From Solirubrobacteraceae bacterium (lineage in GTDB: Bacteria; Actinomycetota; Thermoleophilia; Solirubrobacterales; Solirubrobacteraceae): 64,000 nucleotides of DNA. The notes below the pieces were generated by a model, which saw nothing but the letters and a program-made list of their open reading frames with translations, ran no database searches and had not been told where the DNA came from. Below, one piece after another: positions 23,884-32,022 of this stretch. Each line of letters begins with the position of its first letter. Within the stretch, counting starts at the first letter, position 1. The stretch lies in assembly GCA_017882445.1 (NCBI GenBank), contig JADGPK010000005.1, positions 31,433 through 95,432 on the forward strand, in the 5' to 3' direction. The translations under genes were made by a program, and so were the position numbers.

Positions 23884-25946
23884 CACCCCTGACGCTCGGA
23901 CGGGCAGGCGAAACACGCCTCCCGGTCGCGAGTGCGGTGCAGGCAGCGGCCGAGCGCCATCATCGGAAACGCCAGGCGGTAGAGGTGGTAGTTGATGTAG
24001 TAGTCCGACGGAAAGCCCGTGCCGGTGTACTGCGGCTCATCCCACCCGCCGTCGGAGCGCTGGGTGGACACGAGCCACGTCACGCCCCGCGCGAGGGCCG
24101 GCGAGCGCTCTCCGGCCGCGTGCAGCGCCAACAGCGCCCACGCCGTCTGGGAGGGGGTGCTCGGACCCCGTCCGATCCATTCGGGGTCGTCGTAGGAGCG
24201 CGGGTCCTCGCCCCATCCCCCGTCATCGTTCTGGTGCTCCTCTAGCCAGCGCACCGCCCGCCGTATGCATTCGTGCGACGGATCGACTCCGGCGGCCAGC
24301 AGACCCGGGAGCACAGCTCCGGTGCCGTAGACGTGATTGACGCCCCAGCGGCCGAACCACGATCCCCCGTCCTCCTGGTGATCGATCAGCCACCGCACCC
24401 CGCGGCGGGCCGCGGGGGTGTGGCCGAGGCCGAGCACCGCGAGCATCTCCACCGTGTGGGCGGTCACGTCGGCGCTCGGCTCGTCGATCACCTCGCCGAA
24501 GTCCAGGAACGGAAGCTTGCGCGCGAGTGCGCGGGTGTTGTCGGCGTCGAAGGCCGCCCAGCCGCCTTCGGAGCTCTGCATCCCTTCGACCCAGCGCAGC
24601 GCCCTCCCCACCGCCCCGTCTATCCGCCTACCGATCGCGGCCGCCCGAACGGACGTCTCCCCCACCGCGGGTCCCGACCCCTCCGTCCGCTCGCTCCCCG
24701 CCCGGATCGGGGCGCCGGCGGCGACCCGGTCCAGGGCGAGCACCACCTCGGCAGTGTCGTCGATATCGGGATAGTTGACGTTGGCGAACTCGAACGCCCA
24801 TCCCCCGGGCTCGAGGCTCGGCCTGGCCACAGACCAGTCCCCCTGCTCGGTGACCTCCTCGCCGAGGAGCCAATCGGCGGCGCGCACCATCGCGGGATGG
24901 TCGCCCGGCAGGCCGGAGTCGCTTAGCGCGAGCATCGCCAGCGCCGTGTCCCACACGGGCGACTGGCACGCTTCCAGTCGTCGGCTCGCGCCTGCCGGCG
25001 CACCCACGCCGCGTGAGTCGTCGTTGCCCTCGACCATGAACTCCTCGAGGCCCTGCAGGCCGCGGCTCATCACGGGATGATCAGGTGGATAGCCGCCCAG
25101 CTGCAGCGCCATCAGCGAGTAGACCCATGGCGGCTGGATGCCGCCCCAGGAGCCGTCGGCCTCTTGGCGGCGAACGATCCAACGCTCCGCCCGCGCGACC
25201 GCCAGCCGACGCAGGGCGCGAATCGGGCGGCGCTCGTAGGCGCGCAGGACGCTGTCGAGACCGCGCAGCAGGGCGACGAGCAGCGCGGCCCGCCGACCGG
25301 ACGAGCGGTCGCCACGCCCCATGCGCCCGGCCATCCCGGCCGCATCGGGGTCGCGCAGCTCCTCCAGGTCGAACGCGAGCGCGTGCACGGGCCGGTGTGC
25401 TTTCACGAGCGACACCGCCACGATCGTCTGGCGCGCCCAGCAGGCGAAGTCATAGACGTTCAGTGGGATCCACGGGGGCAGCAGGATGATCTCGGGCGGC
25501 AGCGCCGGCACGCGATCCCACGACCACAGCCCGAACAGGGCGAGCCACAGGTGGGTGAACACGCGCGCGCCCTCCAGGCCGCCTTGTGAGCGGATGAACT
25601 CGGCCGCCGCGCGCATGTGCTCGGCCCCGGTCGGGTCGCCGGCCAGCCGCAGCGCGCAGTACGCCTCGATCGTCGTGGACAGCTCGCCGGGGCCGCCGTG
25701 GAAGTTCGCCCAGGTTCCGTCGGCGCGCTGCTGGGAGCGGATCCACGCCGCCGAGCGCTCGGTCTCCTCGGCGCGACGAACGCCCAGGAACTCGCGCAGG
25801 AGTATGTCCTCGGCGTCCATCGTGACGTTCGTCTGCAGCTCACCCCGCCACCAGCCGGCGTCATCCTGCAGCGACAGCAGGCGCCGGGACGCCCGCTCGA
25901 GCGTCACCTCAGCCTCGCTGCGAGCCTCGACGGTCAACGACGCCAT
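23883..25946 (-). CDS. shc: Squalene-hopene cyclase
   Basis: This enzyme cyclises squalene to hopene/hopanol on the membrane surface. The 687-residue protein has several QW repeats (for example QADGTW- and QSSEGGWAAFD-type) and the catalytic DxDD motif as DIDD (394-397). Start ATG 25946. Between the DIDD helix and the next QW repeat is an insert of about 30 polar residues (410-440), absent from typical cyclases. It leads the tight shc-hpnC-D-E-G-H run and is itself 9 nt downstream of a glycosyltransferase gene. Confidence 0.95.
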   Translation of the reverse strand: MASLTVEARSEAEVTLERASRRLLSLQDDAGWWRGELQTNVTMDAEDILLREFLGVRRAEETERSAAWIRSQQRADGTWANFHGGPGELSTTIEAYCALRLAGDPTGAEHMRAAAEFIRSQGGLEGARVFTHLWLALFGLWSWDRVPALPPEIILLPPWIPLNVYDFACWARQTIVAVSLVKAHRPVHALAFDLEELRDPDAAGMAGRMGRGDRSSGRRAALLVALLRGLDSVLRAYERRPIRALRRLAVARAERWIVRRQEADGSWGGIQPPWVYSLMALQLGGYPPDHPVMSRGLQGLEEFMVEGNDDSRGVGAPAGASRRLEACQSPVWDTALAMLALSDSGLPGDHPAMVRAADWLLGEEVTEQGDWSVARPSLEPGGWAFEFANVNYPDIDDTAEVVLALDRVAAGAPIRAGSERTEGSGPAVGETSVRAAAIGRRIDGAVGRALRWVEGMQSSEGGWAAFDADNTRALARKLPFLDFGEVIDEPSADVTAHTVEMLAVLGLGHTPAARRGVRWLIDHQEDGGSWFGRWGVNHVYGTGAVLPGLLAAGVDPSHECIRRAVRWLEEHQNDDGGWGEDPRSYDDPEWIGRGPSTPSQTAWALLALHAAGERSPALARGVTWLVSTQRSDGGWDEPQYTGTGFPSDYYINYHLYRLAFPMMALGRCLHRTRDREACFACPSERQG

Positions 25947-25955
25947 GCGGGAAAG

Positions 25956-27581
25956 CTAAGTCTTTTTCGTCGCGAAGGACACCCGCGCAGCTCGTGAGCG
26001 TCCCGGCGCACTCGCCGAGGCGCTCGGAACGCCGGCCCTCACGAGCACCTCCGGGTGCGCAAGCGTGATCACTCCCCTGCGTAGAGCGCTCTCGCTGACC
26101 ACCCGCGGGATGGGCGAAATGAAGCGGTAGATGATCAGGCCGTTGACGCTGCGACGGTCGAGCAGGTGAAACCCGGGGGCCGGAGGACTCCCCGCGGAGG
26201 CGCGCAGCGGGGCGTAGCCGGTCTCGTCGATCTCCGTCACGCTCACGGTCCTGCCGCTGGCGAGTTTGTGCAGCCCCGGCAGGTAGTACTCGAGCGGCGC
26301 GGCGCCGAGCTCGACCGTCGTGATCGCCCGATCGCCCGAACCGGCGCGCAGCACTCGCGCGACTCCCCGCCAGTCTCCCCGCTGCAGGCGCGGGCTGAAA
26401 TCGACGTCGAGCGAGATCACGAGGAACGCGAGCGCGATCGTCGCGCCCAGCGCGACCCCCGCGCGACCGGTCGATGGGGAGGCGACGAGGACCGCTATCA
26501 GCGCCGTGACCGGGATCATCGCCGCGACCAGGTTCCGCGGGGCGAGGTAGTCGGCGCCGACCGCCACCAGCACGACCGGTATGAGCACGCCGCAGGCGGC
26601 GAGCAGCAGCGCGATCAGGGCGCCGCGCTGCTCGCGCTCGCCTCGGTCTGAGCCGTGCGCGTCGGGGCCCGCCGGGCTCGCGCTCGTGCGCGAGACGCCC
26701 GCCGTCGAGGGCTCGAGCATCCGCCACAGCGCCAGCCCGATCCCTGCGAGGATCGGCAGCGCGACGAGCAGCTCCACTCCGTGTCCGAGCGGCGCGCCGG
26801 AGTTGCCGGTGAGGTAGTACTGCGGTATTGCTCCGAGACGTTCGGAGATGGGCCATCGACCGATCCACTGCGTGCCGTGCCCGCCCTGGGCTGATATCAG
26901 CGGAACCAGCGCCAGGCCGACGATCACGAGCGCGCCGCTCGCCCCCAGGGCCGCGCGGCGTCTCGGCTGCTCGCGCGCCAGCCACAGCACCATCGCCACC
27001 AACAGGAAGACCGCGAAGTAGTGGCTGAGCAGGGCGAGAGATCCGCTCACGGCGAAGGCCGCCATGCGAACGGGCGTGGGATCGCGCTCGGCGCGCAGGA
27101 AGCACAGCATCGCCAGGGCGCCGGTGAACACGAACAGCGCGTAGGCGCGCGCCTCCTGGGAGTACCAGACGAAAAGGGGATTGACGGCGACGAGCGTCGC
27201 GCACAGCACCGCGGCTCGCCGGCCGGCGAGCTCACGCCCGATCATCCAGGCGACGGGGACGGTGGCGATCCCGGCGAGCGCGGAGGGCAGGCGCAGCGCC
27301 ACCTCGCCGCTACCCAACACGCGCGAGTCCGCCCACACCAGCACGTACCACAGTGGCGGCGTGTTCTCGGTGCGGGCGACGCCCCGCAACGTCGCCCACA
27401 GGCTCGGGTGAAGGACGCGGAGCGGTGTGAACGCCTCGTCGTACCAGAAGCTCTGCAGGCCGAGCGTCGAGAGCCGCAGCGCCGCCGCAAGCACGATCAG
27501 CGCCGCCAGCGGCCACCAGCGCGGCAGGCGGGCCGTCGCGCCCACGGCCGGCGCGGCTCCGGCGTGCGCGACGCTGCTCAT
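25956..27581 (-). CDS. ArnT/PMT-like polytopic glycosyltransferase (GT39/GT83 family)
   Basis: This 541-residue protein has about 11-12 TM helices. After TM1 it carries SFWYDEAF with D48-E49, the acidic pair that is catalytic in GT-C glycosyltransferases using polyprenyl-phosphate sugars. The C-terminal 130 residues form a hydrophilic extracytoplasmic domain. Start at ATG 27581, overlapping the preceding gene by 4 nt (ATGA); it ends 9 nt before shc. Acceptor and sugar are unknown; the operon position makes hopanoid or cell-envelope glycosylation a fair hypothesis. A Ser/Gly/Arg-rich loop insert lies near residues 290-315. Confidence 0.78.
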   Translation of the reverse strand: MSSVAHAGAAPAVGATARLPRWWPLAALIVLAAALRLSTLGLQSFWYDEAFTPLRVLHPSLWATLRGVARTENTPPLWYVLVWADSRVLGSGEVALRLPSALAGIATVPVAWMIGRELAGRRAAVLCATLVAVNPLFVWYSQEARAYALFVFTGALAMLCFLRAERDPTPVRMAAFAVSGSLALLSHYFAVFLLVAMVLWLAREQPRRRAALGASGALVIVGLALVPLISAQGGHGTQWIGRWPISERLGAIPQYYLTGNSGAPLGHGVELLVALPILAGIGLALWRMLEPSTAGVSRTSASPAGPDAHGSDRGEREQRGALIALLLAACGVLIPVVLVAVGADYLAPRNLVAAMIPVTALIAVLVASPSTGRAGVALGATIALAFLVISLDVDFSPRLQRGDWRGVARVLRAGSGDRAITTVELGAAPLEYYLPGLHKLASGRTVSVTEIDETGYAPLRASAGSPPAPGFHLLDRRSVNGLIIYRFISPIPRVVSESALRRGVITLAHPEVLVRAGVPSASASAPGRSRAARVSFATKKT

Positions 27582-28069
27582 CGCGGACAGATCCCTCGCG
27601 AGGCCGGCCCGAAGCAGCCGTAGCGCAGGCCGCGCACGTCGTCTTCTGCTTTGGCCCGCAGGTACCAGCCTCCATGCACGGCGCGCCGCCCATCCACGAC
27701 CGGCCCCCAGATGGCCAGGCACAGCTGGATCCTCGTTTTCGGCGGCCCCGGGCTCATGTTGCCGCAGATCACCTCGCGCTGGCTGCTCGTCGGCCCGAGC
27801 AGTTCCTGCTCGATCGAGAGGTTGTGGTAGTCGTGGCCGGTGTAGGCGCGCCACGTGCGCATATCGGCGATCAGGCGCCCGTTGACGTGCGTCTGGCGCA
27901 CGACGTCGTTCAGCGTGGCGGTCGCGAGCAGCACCCCGACGAGCACCAAGAGCGTCGTCTCGATCAGCCGCATGCGTCCCGCGCCCGGGAGCTCGATCGC
28001 GCGTGGGCGCAGCCGTGCCGGGAGCCGCTCCCACGACTCGCGCCCGGCGGGTGTCGCGGAGTCGCTCAT
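27578..28069 (-). CDS. Small Cys-containing single-TM protein between two glycosyltransferases
   Basis: This 163-residue protein has a basic N-terminal 33 residues, one TM helix (RLIETTLLVLVGVLLATATL) and an outward domain of about 105 residues. The domain has four cysteines (VICGN, QLCLAIW, YGCFGP, GICPR) that could form two disulfides. Both ends overlap the flanking glycosyltransferase genes by 4 nt, so it is probably made in fixed ratio with them and may be an accessory subunit. No family recognised. Confidence 0.7.
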   Translation of the reverse strand: MSDSATPAGRESWERLPARLRPRAIELPGAGRMRLIETTLLVLVGVLLATATLNDVVRQTHVNGRLIADMRTWRAYTGHDYHNLSIEQELLGPTSSQREVICGNMSPGPPKTRIQLCLAIWGPVVDGRRAVHGGWYLRAKAEDDVRGLRYGCFGPASRGICPR

Positions 28070-29448
28070 TCGACCGGCGCCAGGAGCGGCGAGATCTGGT
28101 GCAGGATGAACAGCGCCTGCAGCGCGAGCGTGGCCGCGAGCAGGCGCCGGTCGCGGGCCATGACGGCGAGCGGCAGCGGCCACAGGATGTACCAGGCCAG
28201 AAGCCACGTGCTGGTCACCGAGATCGCCAGCAGCGTCCATCCCGCGGCGGCGACCCAGTCGTAACCGCGCCAGGTCCGCCACATCAGGTGGGCGACGATC
28301 AGCACGAGCAGCGCCTTGAGCAGGTCGTGATCGATCGGGAACACCCCGGGCTTGCCGAACAGGTGGGCGATCTCGGTGGCGAAGCTGTCGGTCGAGACGA
28401 ATGCCGCGTCGCGGTTCAGCGCGGCCACCAGGTCGATCCCGTGCACCCCGAAGGCCGCATAGCCGACGAGCGCGCCGATGATGAGCGCGGCGAGCGCTCC
28501 GAGGATCGGGGCCAGGCGGCGCCTGGAGATGATCATGAACGGGAGCAGCACGGCGACCGTGGCCTTCACCAGCGCGCCGGCCACGACCCAGGCCGCCGCT
28601 GCAGCCTCCCGCCGCCATGAGTGTCCCGCCGAGCGACTCCAGGTGTCTCCGTCTCGCGAGGAGGGTCCCGCTGGGAGCGTGAGGCTGACGGCCGCCATCA
28701 TCGCCACAAGCATGATCAGGTCGTTGTGGGCGCCGCCGAGCCCGTAGATCACGTACAGCGGATTGGCGCCGAGCGCGAGGATCGCCCACACCGGGTCGAA
28801 CCCGCGGCTGCGCGCGCAGCGCCAGGTGAGCGCCAGCGTTCCCGCGCTGGCGAAGAGCGCCTCGAGCTTCATCCCCCACAGCGCGCCCTTCACGCCGAGC
28901 GGGGCGAGCGGATAGGAGAGCAGGGTGTAGAGCGGGCCGTAGGCCGTCGCGACATGCCTCCAGTCGTGACCGACGTACTCATAGACGGGATCGCCCGCGA
29001 TCGCCGCCGGGCCGTGCAGGTAGGGGTTGATCGCGTGCTCGACGCCCATGCGCGCATAGGCGATGTAGCTGAAGACGTCGGTCGAGAGCAGGATCGGACC
29101 GGCGAACACGGCAGCGTGGAGCGCCCCGATCACGATCAGCGCCGAGCGTTTGGAGATGAGCTCCTGCCCGGCGTGGCGCGTGAGCGCGAGCAGCGCCGCG
29201 TAGGCGCAGGTCATGACCAGGATCGCGATCAAGAAGACGCGATAGCCCAGGTGCTCGCCGACGCCGTGCAGCCACCCGGTGATCTGCGGCGACTTGGGTA
29301 TCAGCGCCGTGTGCCCGGCCGCGCCGTCGATGACTATCTCGGCGGTGGCGAGGACCAGCAGCAGCGCCAGCAGCCAGGCCAGCGCCGGCGTCAACCACTC
29401 AAAGCGGGGCCGGGCGGGAGCGCGTTCGCTCTGCGCGGCGACGGTCAC
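28066..29448 (-). CDS. Polytopic mannosyltransferase-like protein (GT87/GT-C family)
   Basis: This 460-residue protein has about 12 TM helices. It shows the GT-C pattern: an early outward loop with LLSTDVFSYIAYARMGVEHAINPY (the DxxxYxxYA segment common to polyprenol-phosphomannose-dependent transferases), and an NPLYVIYGLGGAHND segment. GTG 29448 was chosen because longer frames run into the dehydrogenase gene. It ends overlapping the small TM gene (ATGA). It probably moves a sugar from a lipid carrier to an extracytoplasmic acceptor; the specificity is unknown. Confidence 0.75.
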   Translation of the reverse strand: MTVAAQSERAPARPRFEWLTPALAWLLALLLVLATAEIVIDGAAGHTALIPKSPQITGWLHGVGEHLGYRVFLIAILVMTCAYAALLALTRHAGQELISKRSALIVIGALHAAVFAGPILLSTDVFSYIAYARMGVEHAINPYLHGPAAIAGDPVYEYVGHDWRHVATAYGPLYTLLSYPLAPLGVKGALWGMKLEALFASAGTLALTWRCARSRGFDPVWAILALGANPLYVIYGLGGAHNDLIMLVAMMAAVSLTLPAGPSSRDGDTWSRSAGHSWRREAAAAAWVVAGALVKATVAVLLPFMIISRRRLAPILGALAALIIGALVGYAAFGVHGIDLVAALNRDAAFVSTDSFATEIAHLFGKPGVFPIDHDLLKALLVLIVAHLMWRTWRGYDWVAAAGWTLLAISVTSTWLLAWYILWPLPLAVMARDRRLLAATLALQALFILHQISPLLAPVE

Positions 29449-29461
29449 GAAACGGTGAGGC

Positions 29462-30964
29462 TCACAGCGCCGTCCACACGGTCTTGGTCTCGAGGTACGC
29501 GCTGAGACCGTCGTGACCATGCTCGCGACCGATGCCCGAGGCCTTGAAGCCCCCGAAGGGCGCCGATGGATCGACGAGCCCCCAGGTGTTGACGTACACC
29601 GAGCCCGCGCGCAGCATCGCGGCGAGGCGGTGGGCGCTTGCGACATCGCGCGTCCACACGCCGGCGGCGAGGCCGTACTCCCCATCGTTTGCGCGACGCG
29701 CGACCTCCTCGAGCGTGTCGTAGGGGGAGGCGACGAGCACCGGCCCGAAGATCTCCTCGCGGGCGATGCGCAGCTCATCGGAGGTGACGCTGAACAGCGT
29801 CGGGGCGACGAAGTAGCCGCCGCTGTCGGTGAGCGCGGCTTCGCCGCCCGCGAGCAGCTCGGCGCCCTGCTCGCGGCCCGAGTCGATGTAGCCCATCACG
29901 CGGTCGCGCTGCTCGGCCGAGACGAGCGGCCCGAGCTGGGTCTGCGGATCGAGTCCCGGTCCAAGGCGCGCGGCCTTGGCCTGCTCGGCCAGCGCGCCCA
30001 TGACCTCGTCGAAGCGCTCGGCCGGCACGAACAGCCGCGAGCCCGCGTTGCAGGCCTGGCCGGAGTTGAAGTAGATCGCCTGGTAGGAGCCCTGGATCGC
30101 GGCCTGGATGTCTGCGTCCGGCAGGATCACGTTCGGCGACTTGCCACCGAGCTCGAGCGTCACGCGCTTGAGCGCGCGTCCGGCCTTGGCGCCGATCTCG
30201 CGCCCCACCGCGGTCGAGCCGGTGAAGGCGATCTTGTCGATGCCCGGATGATCGACGAGCGCCGCGCCCGTCTCCCCGTCGCCCGTGAGCACGTTCAACA
30301 CGCCGGGGGGAAAGCCGACCTCGAGCGCCAGCTCGCCGAGCCGCAGCGCGGTCAGGGGTGTCTGCTCGGCGGGCTTGAGCACGATCGTGCAGCCCGCGGC
30401 GAGCGCCGGTGCGATCTTCCACGCGGCCATCAGCAGCGGGAAGTTCCAGGGCACGATCTGGGCGCAGACGCCGACCGGTTCGCGCCGCGTGTAGCAGAGC
30501 ATGTTCGGCGCGCCCACCGGCAGCACGCCGCCCTCGATCTTGGTGGGCCAGCCGGCGAAGTAGCGCAGATGCGCGACCGTTCCCGCCACGTCGACGTATT
30601 GCGCCAGCCCGACGGGCTTGCCGTTGTCGAGCGACTCGATCTGCGCGAGCTCCTCGGCGTGGTCTTCGAGCGCCTGTGCAAGCGCGAGCATCAGGCGCTC
30701 GCGTCCGGCTGGCGGCAGAGCGGCCCAGGATCCCCCGGCGAACGCCTCGCGGGCCGCGACGACCGCGCGCGCGACGTCCTGGGCGCCGCCATGGGCCACC
30801 TCGGCGATCTCGCGCCCGGTCGCGGGATCGAGCGTGGCGAAGGTACGCCCGTCGGCCGCCTCGGGGCGCTCCGAGCCGATCAGCAGTCGATGTGTCCGGG
30901 CGATGAACTCGCGCGCCGGGGCACCCAGCGCCTCAGGAAGGGTGTCTGCGGAGATAGTGGTCAT
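29462..30964 (-). CDS. NAD(P)-dependent aldehyde dehydrogenase
   Basis: This 500-residue protein oxidises an aldehyde to its acid. It has VPWNFP with N174, the general base E271 in LELGGKSPN and the nucleophile C305 in SGQACNAGSR. K197 in LKPAE contacts the cofactor. It resembles the broad betaine/retinal-type ALDH group. It lies 13 nt ahead of the GT87-like gene on the same strand and may be the first gene of the glycosyltransferase-hopanoid transcript. Substrate unknown. Confidence 0.9.
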   Translation of the reverse strand: MTTISADTLPEALGAPAREFIARTHRLLIGSERPEAADGRTFATLDPATGREIAEVAHGGAQDVARAVVAAREAFAGGSWAALPPAGRERLMLALAQALEDHAEELAQIESLDNGKPVGLAQYVDVAGTVAHLRYFAGWPTKIEGGVLPVGAPNMLCYTRREPVGVCAQIVPWNFPLLMAAWKIAPALAAGCTIVLKPAEQTPLTALRLGELALEVGFPPGVLNVLTGDGETGAALVDHPGIDKIAFTGSTAVGREIGAKAGRALKRVTLELGGKSPNVILPDADIQAAIQGSYQAIYFNSGQACNAGSRLFVPAERFDEVMGALAEQAKAARLGPGLDPQTQLGPLVSAEQRDRVMGYIDSGREQGAELLAGGEAALTDSGGYFVAPTLFSVTSDELRIAREEIFGPVLVASPYDTLEEVARRANDGEYGLAAGVWTRDVASAHRLAAMLRAGSVYVNTWGLVDPSAPFGGFKASGIGREHGHDGLSAYLETKTVWTAL

Positions 30965-31050
30965 GGCGGGAGCCTACCTCGCACCGGCAGCTCGGCGAGC
31001 AGGCGTCCGACTCGGCGATGCGCAGGCTGTTCCCGCAGCGCAATCAGCGG

Positions 31051-31935
31051 CTATCCCGGGACCGCGACCATCGGCCGCGGGCGCCCCACCTCGAAGCCCT
31101 GCGCGTAGTCCACGCCGTAGCTGCGCAGCATGCTCATGGTCGGCGCATCGCCGACGAACTCGGCGATCGTCTGGCGGCCCATTCCCCGGACGACTCCGGC
31201 GAGCGCCTTGACGACCAGCTGATCGGTGCGCGAGACCGCCAGCCGGCGGATGAAGTCGCCGTCGATCTTCAGATACGTGAAGGGAAGATGCTTGAGGTAT
31301 TGGAAGGAGCCGAAGCCCGCGCCGAAGTCATCGAGCGCGACCGCGCAGCCGAGCGCCAGCACGCCGGCGCAGAACGCCTTGGCGCTCTGCATGTCGGAGA
31401 TGGCCGCGGTCTCGGTGACCTCCACCACCAGCTGCGAGGGGTCGGCCCCGTGTTGCTCGAGCCGACGCTCGATGTGCGCGAGCATGAAGCCGTCTGTGGC
31501 CGAGACGGCCGAGACGTTCATCGCGATGGCCGCCCCGTTCCTTCCGTGCTCCCCGGCGAGCAGAGCGGCGACCTTGTCCAGCACCATCCGGTCGATGTCC
31601 CTGATCAGCCCGTAGCGCTCGGCCGCGGGAAGAAAGCTTCCGGGCGCGACGAGACTCCCGTCGGGTTCGTCGGCCAGGCGCAGCAGCGCCTCGTAGTGGG
31701 AGACCATGCCGTCGCCGAGCGAGACGATCGGCTGGAAGTGCAGCACGAACAGGTCCTCGGCGAGCGCGCGACGCAGGCGCGCGAGCCACGGGCGCCGGTG
31801 CAGCCCCGCGGGGGAGCAGAACCCTTCCTCGAGCGCCCGCGCATCGACCAGGCCCCGGTAGCGCCCCTGGCTCGGCCAGGCCGGCGTCCTCAGGAACAGG
31901 CGGGGCGTGGCTCGGGTGGTTGAAGAGCTCTGCAT
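31051..31935 (-). CDS. EAL-domain cyclic-di-GMP phosphodiesterase
   Basis: The EAL domain occupies most of this 294-residue protein: YEALLRL (the signature), MNVSA, EVTETA, DDFGAGFGSF, LKIDGDF and the late E in TIAEFV. These include the metal ligands and the catalytic Glu/Lys region, so it is likely active in degrading c-di-GMP. There is no GGDEF or TM domain. The N-terminal 50 residues are unassigned. ATG 31935 chosen; an in-frame start at 32007 would add 24 residues. No c-di-GMP synthase lies in the window. Confidence 0.85.
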   Translation of the reverse strand: MQSSSTTRATPRLFLRTPAWPSQGRYRGLVDARALEEGFCSPAGLHRRPWLARLRRALAEDLFVLHFQPIVSLGDGMVSHYEALLRLADEPDGSLVAPGSFLPAAERYGLIRDIDRMVLDKVAALLAGEHGRNGAAIAMNVSAVSATDGFMLAHIERRLEQHGADPSQLVVEVTETAAISDMQSAKAFCAGVLALGCAVALDDFGAGFGSFQYLKHLPFTYLKIDGDFIRRLAVSRTDQLVVKALAGVVRGMGRQTIAEFVGDAPTMSMLRSYGVDYAQGFEVGRPRPMVAVPG

Positions 31936-32022
31936 CTCCGCGAAGGTGTTTCGACGGCTCGGCGGGCTCACCTGCGGCGGATGCCCGCGAAGACGTTCGC
32001 CGGCCACCGGATCGGGCGCGCC

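Noticed and set aside
25956..28034. 692-codon frame starting at 28034 for the ArnT-like glycosyltransferase
   Set aside because: The first 150 codons are the small Cys protein in another frame; the true start is ATG 27581 before TM1.
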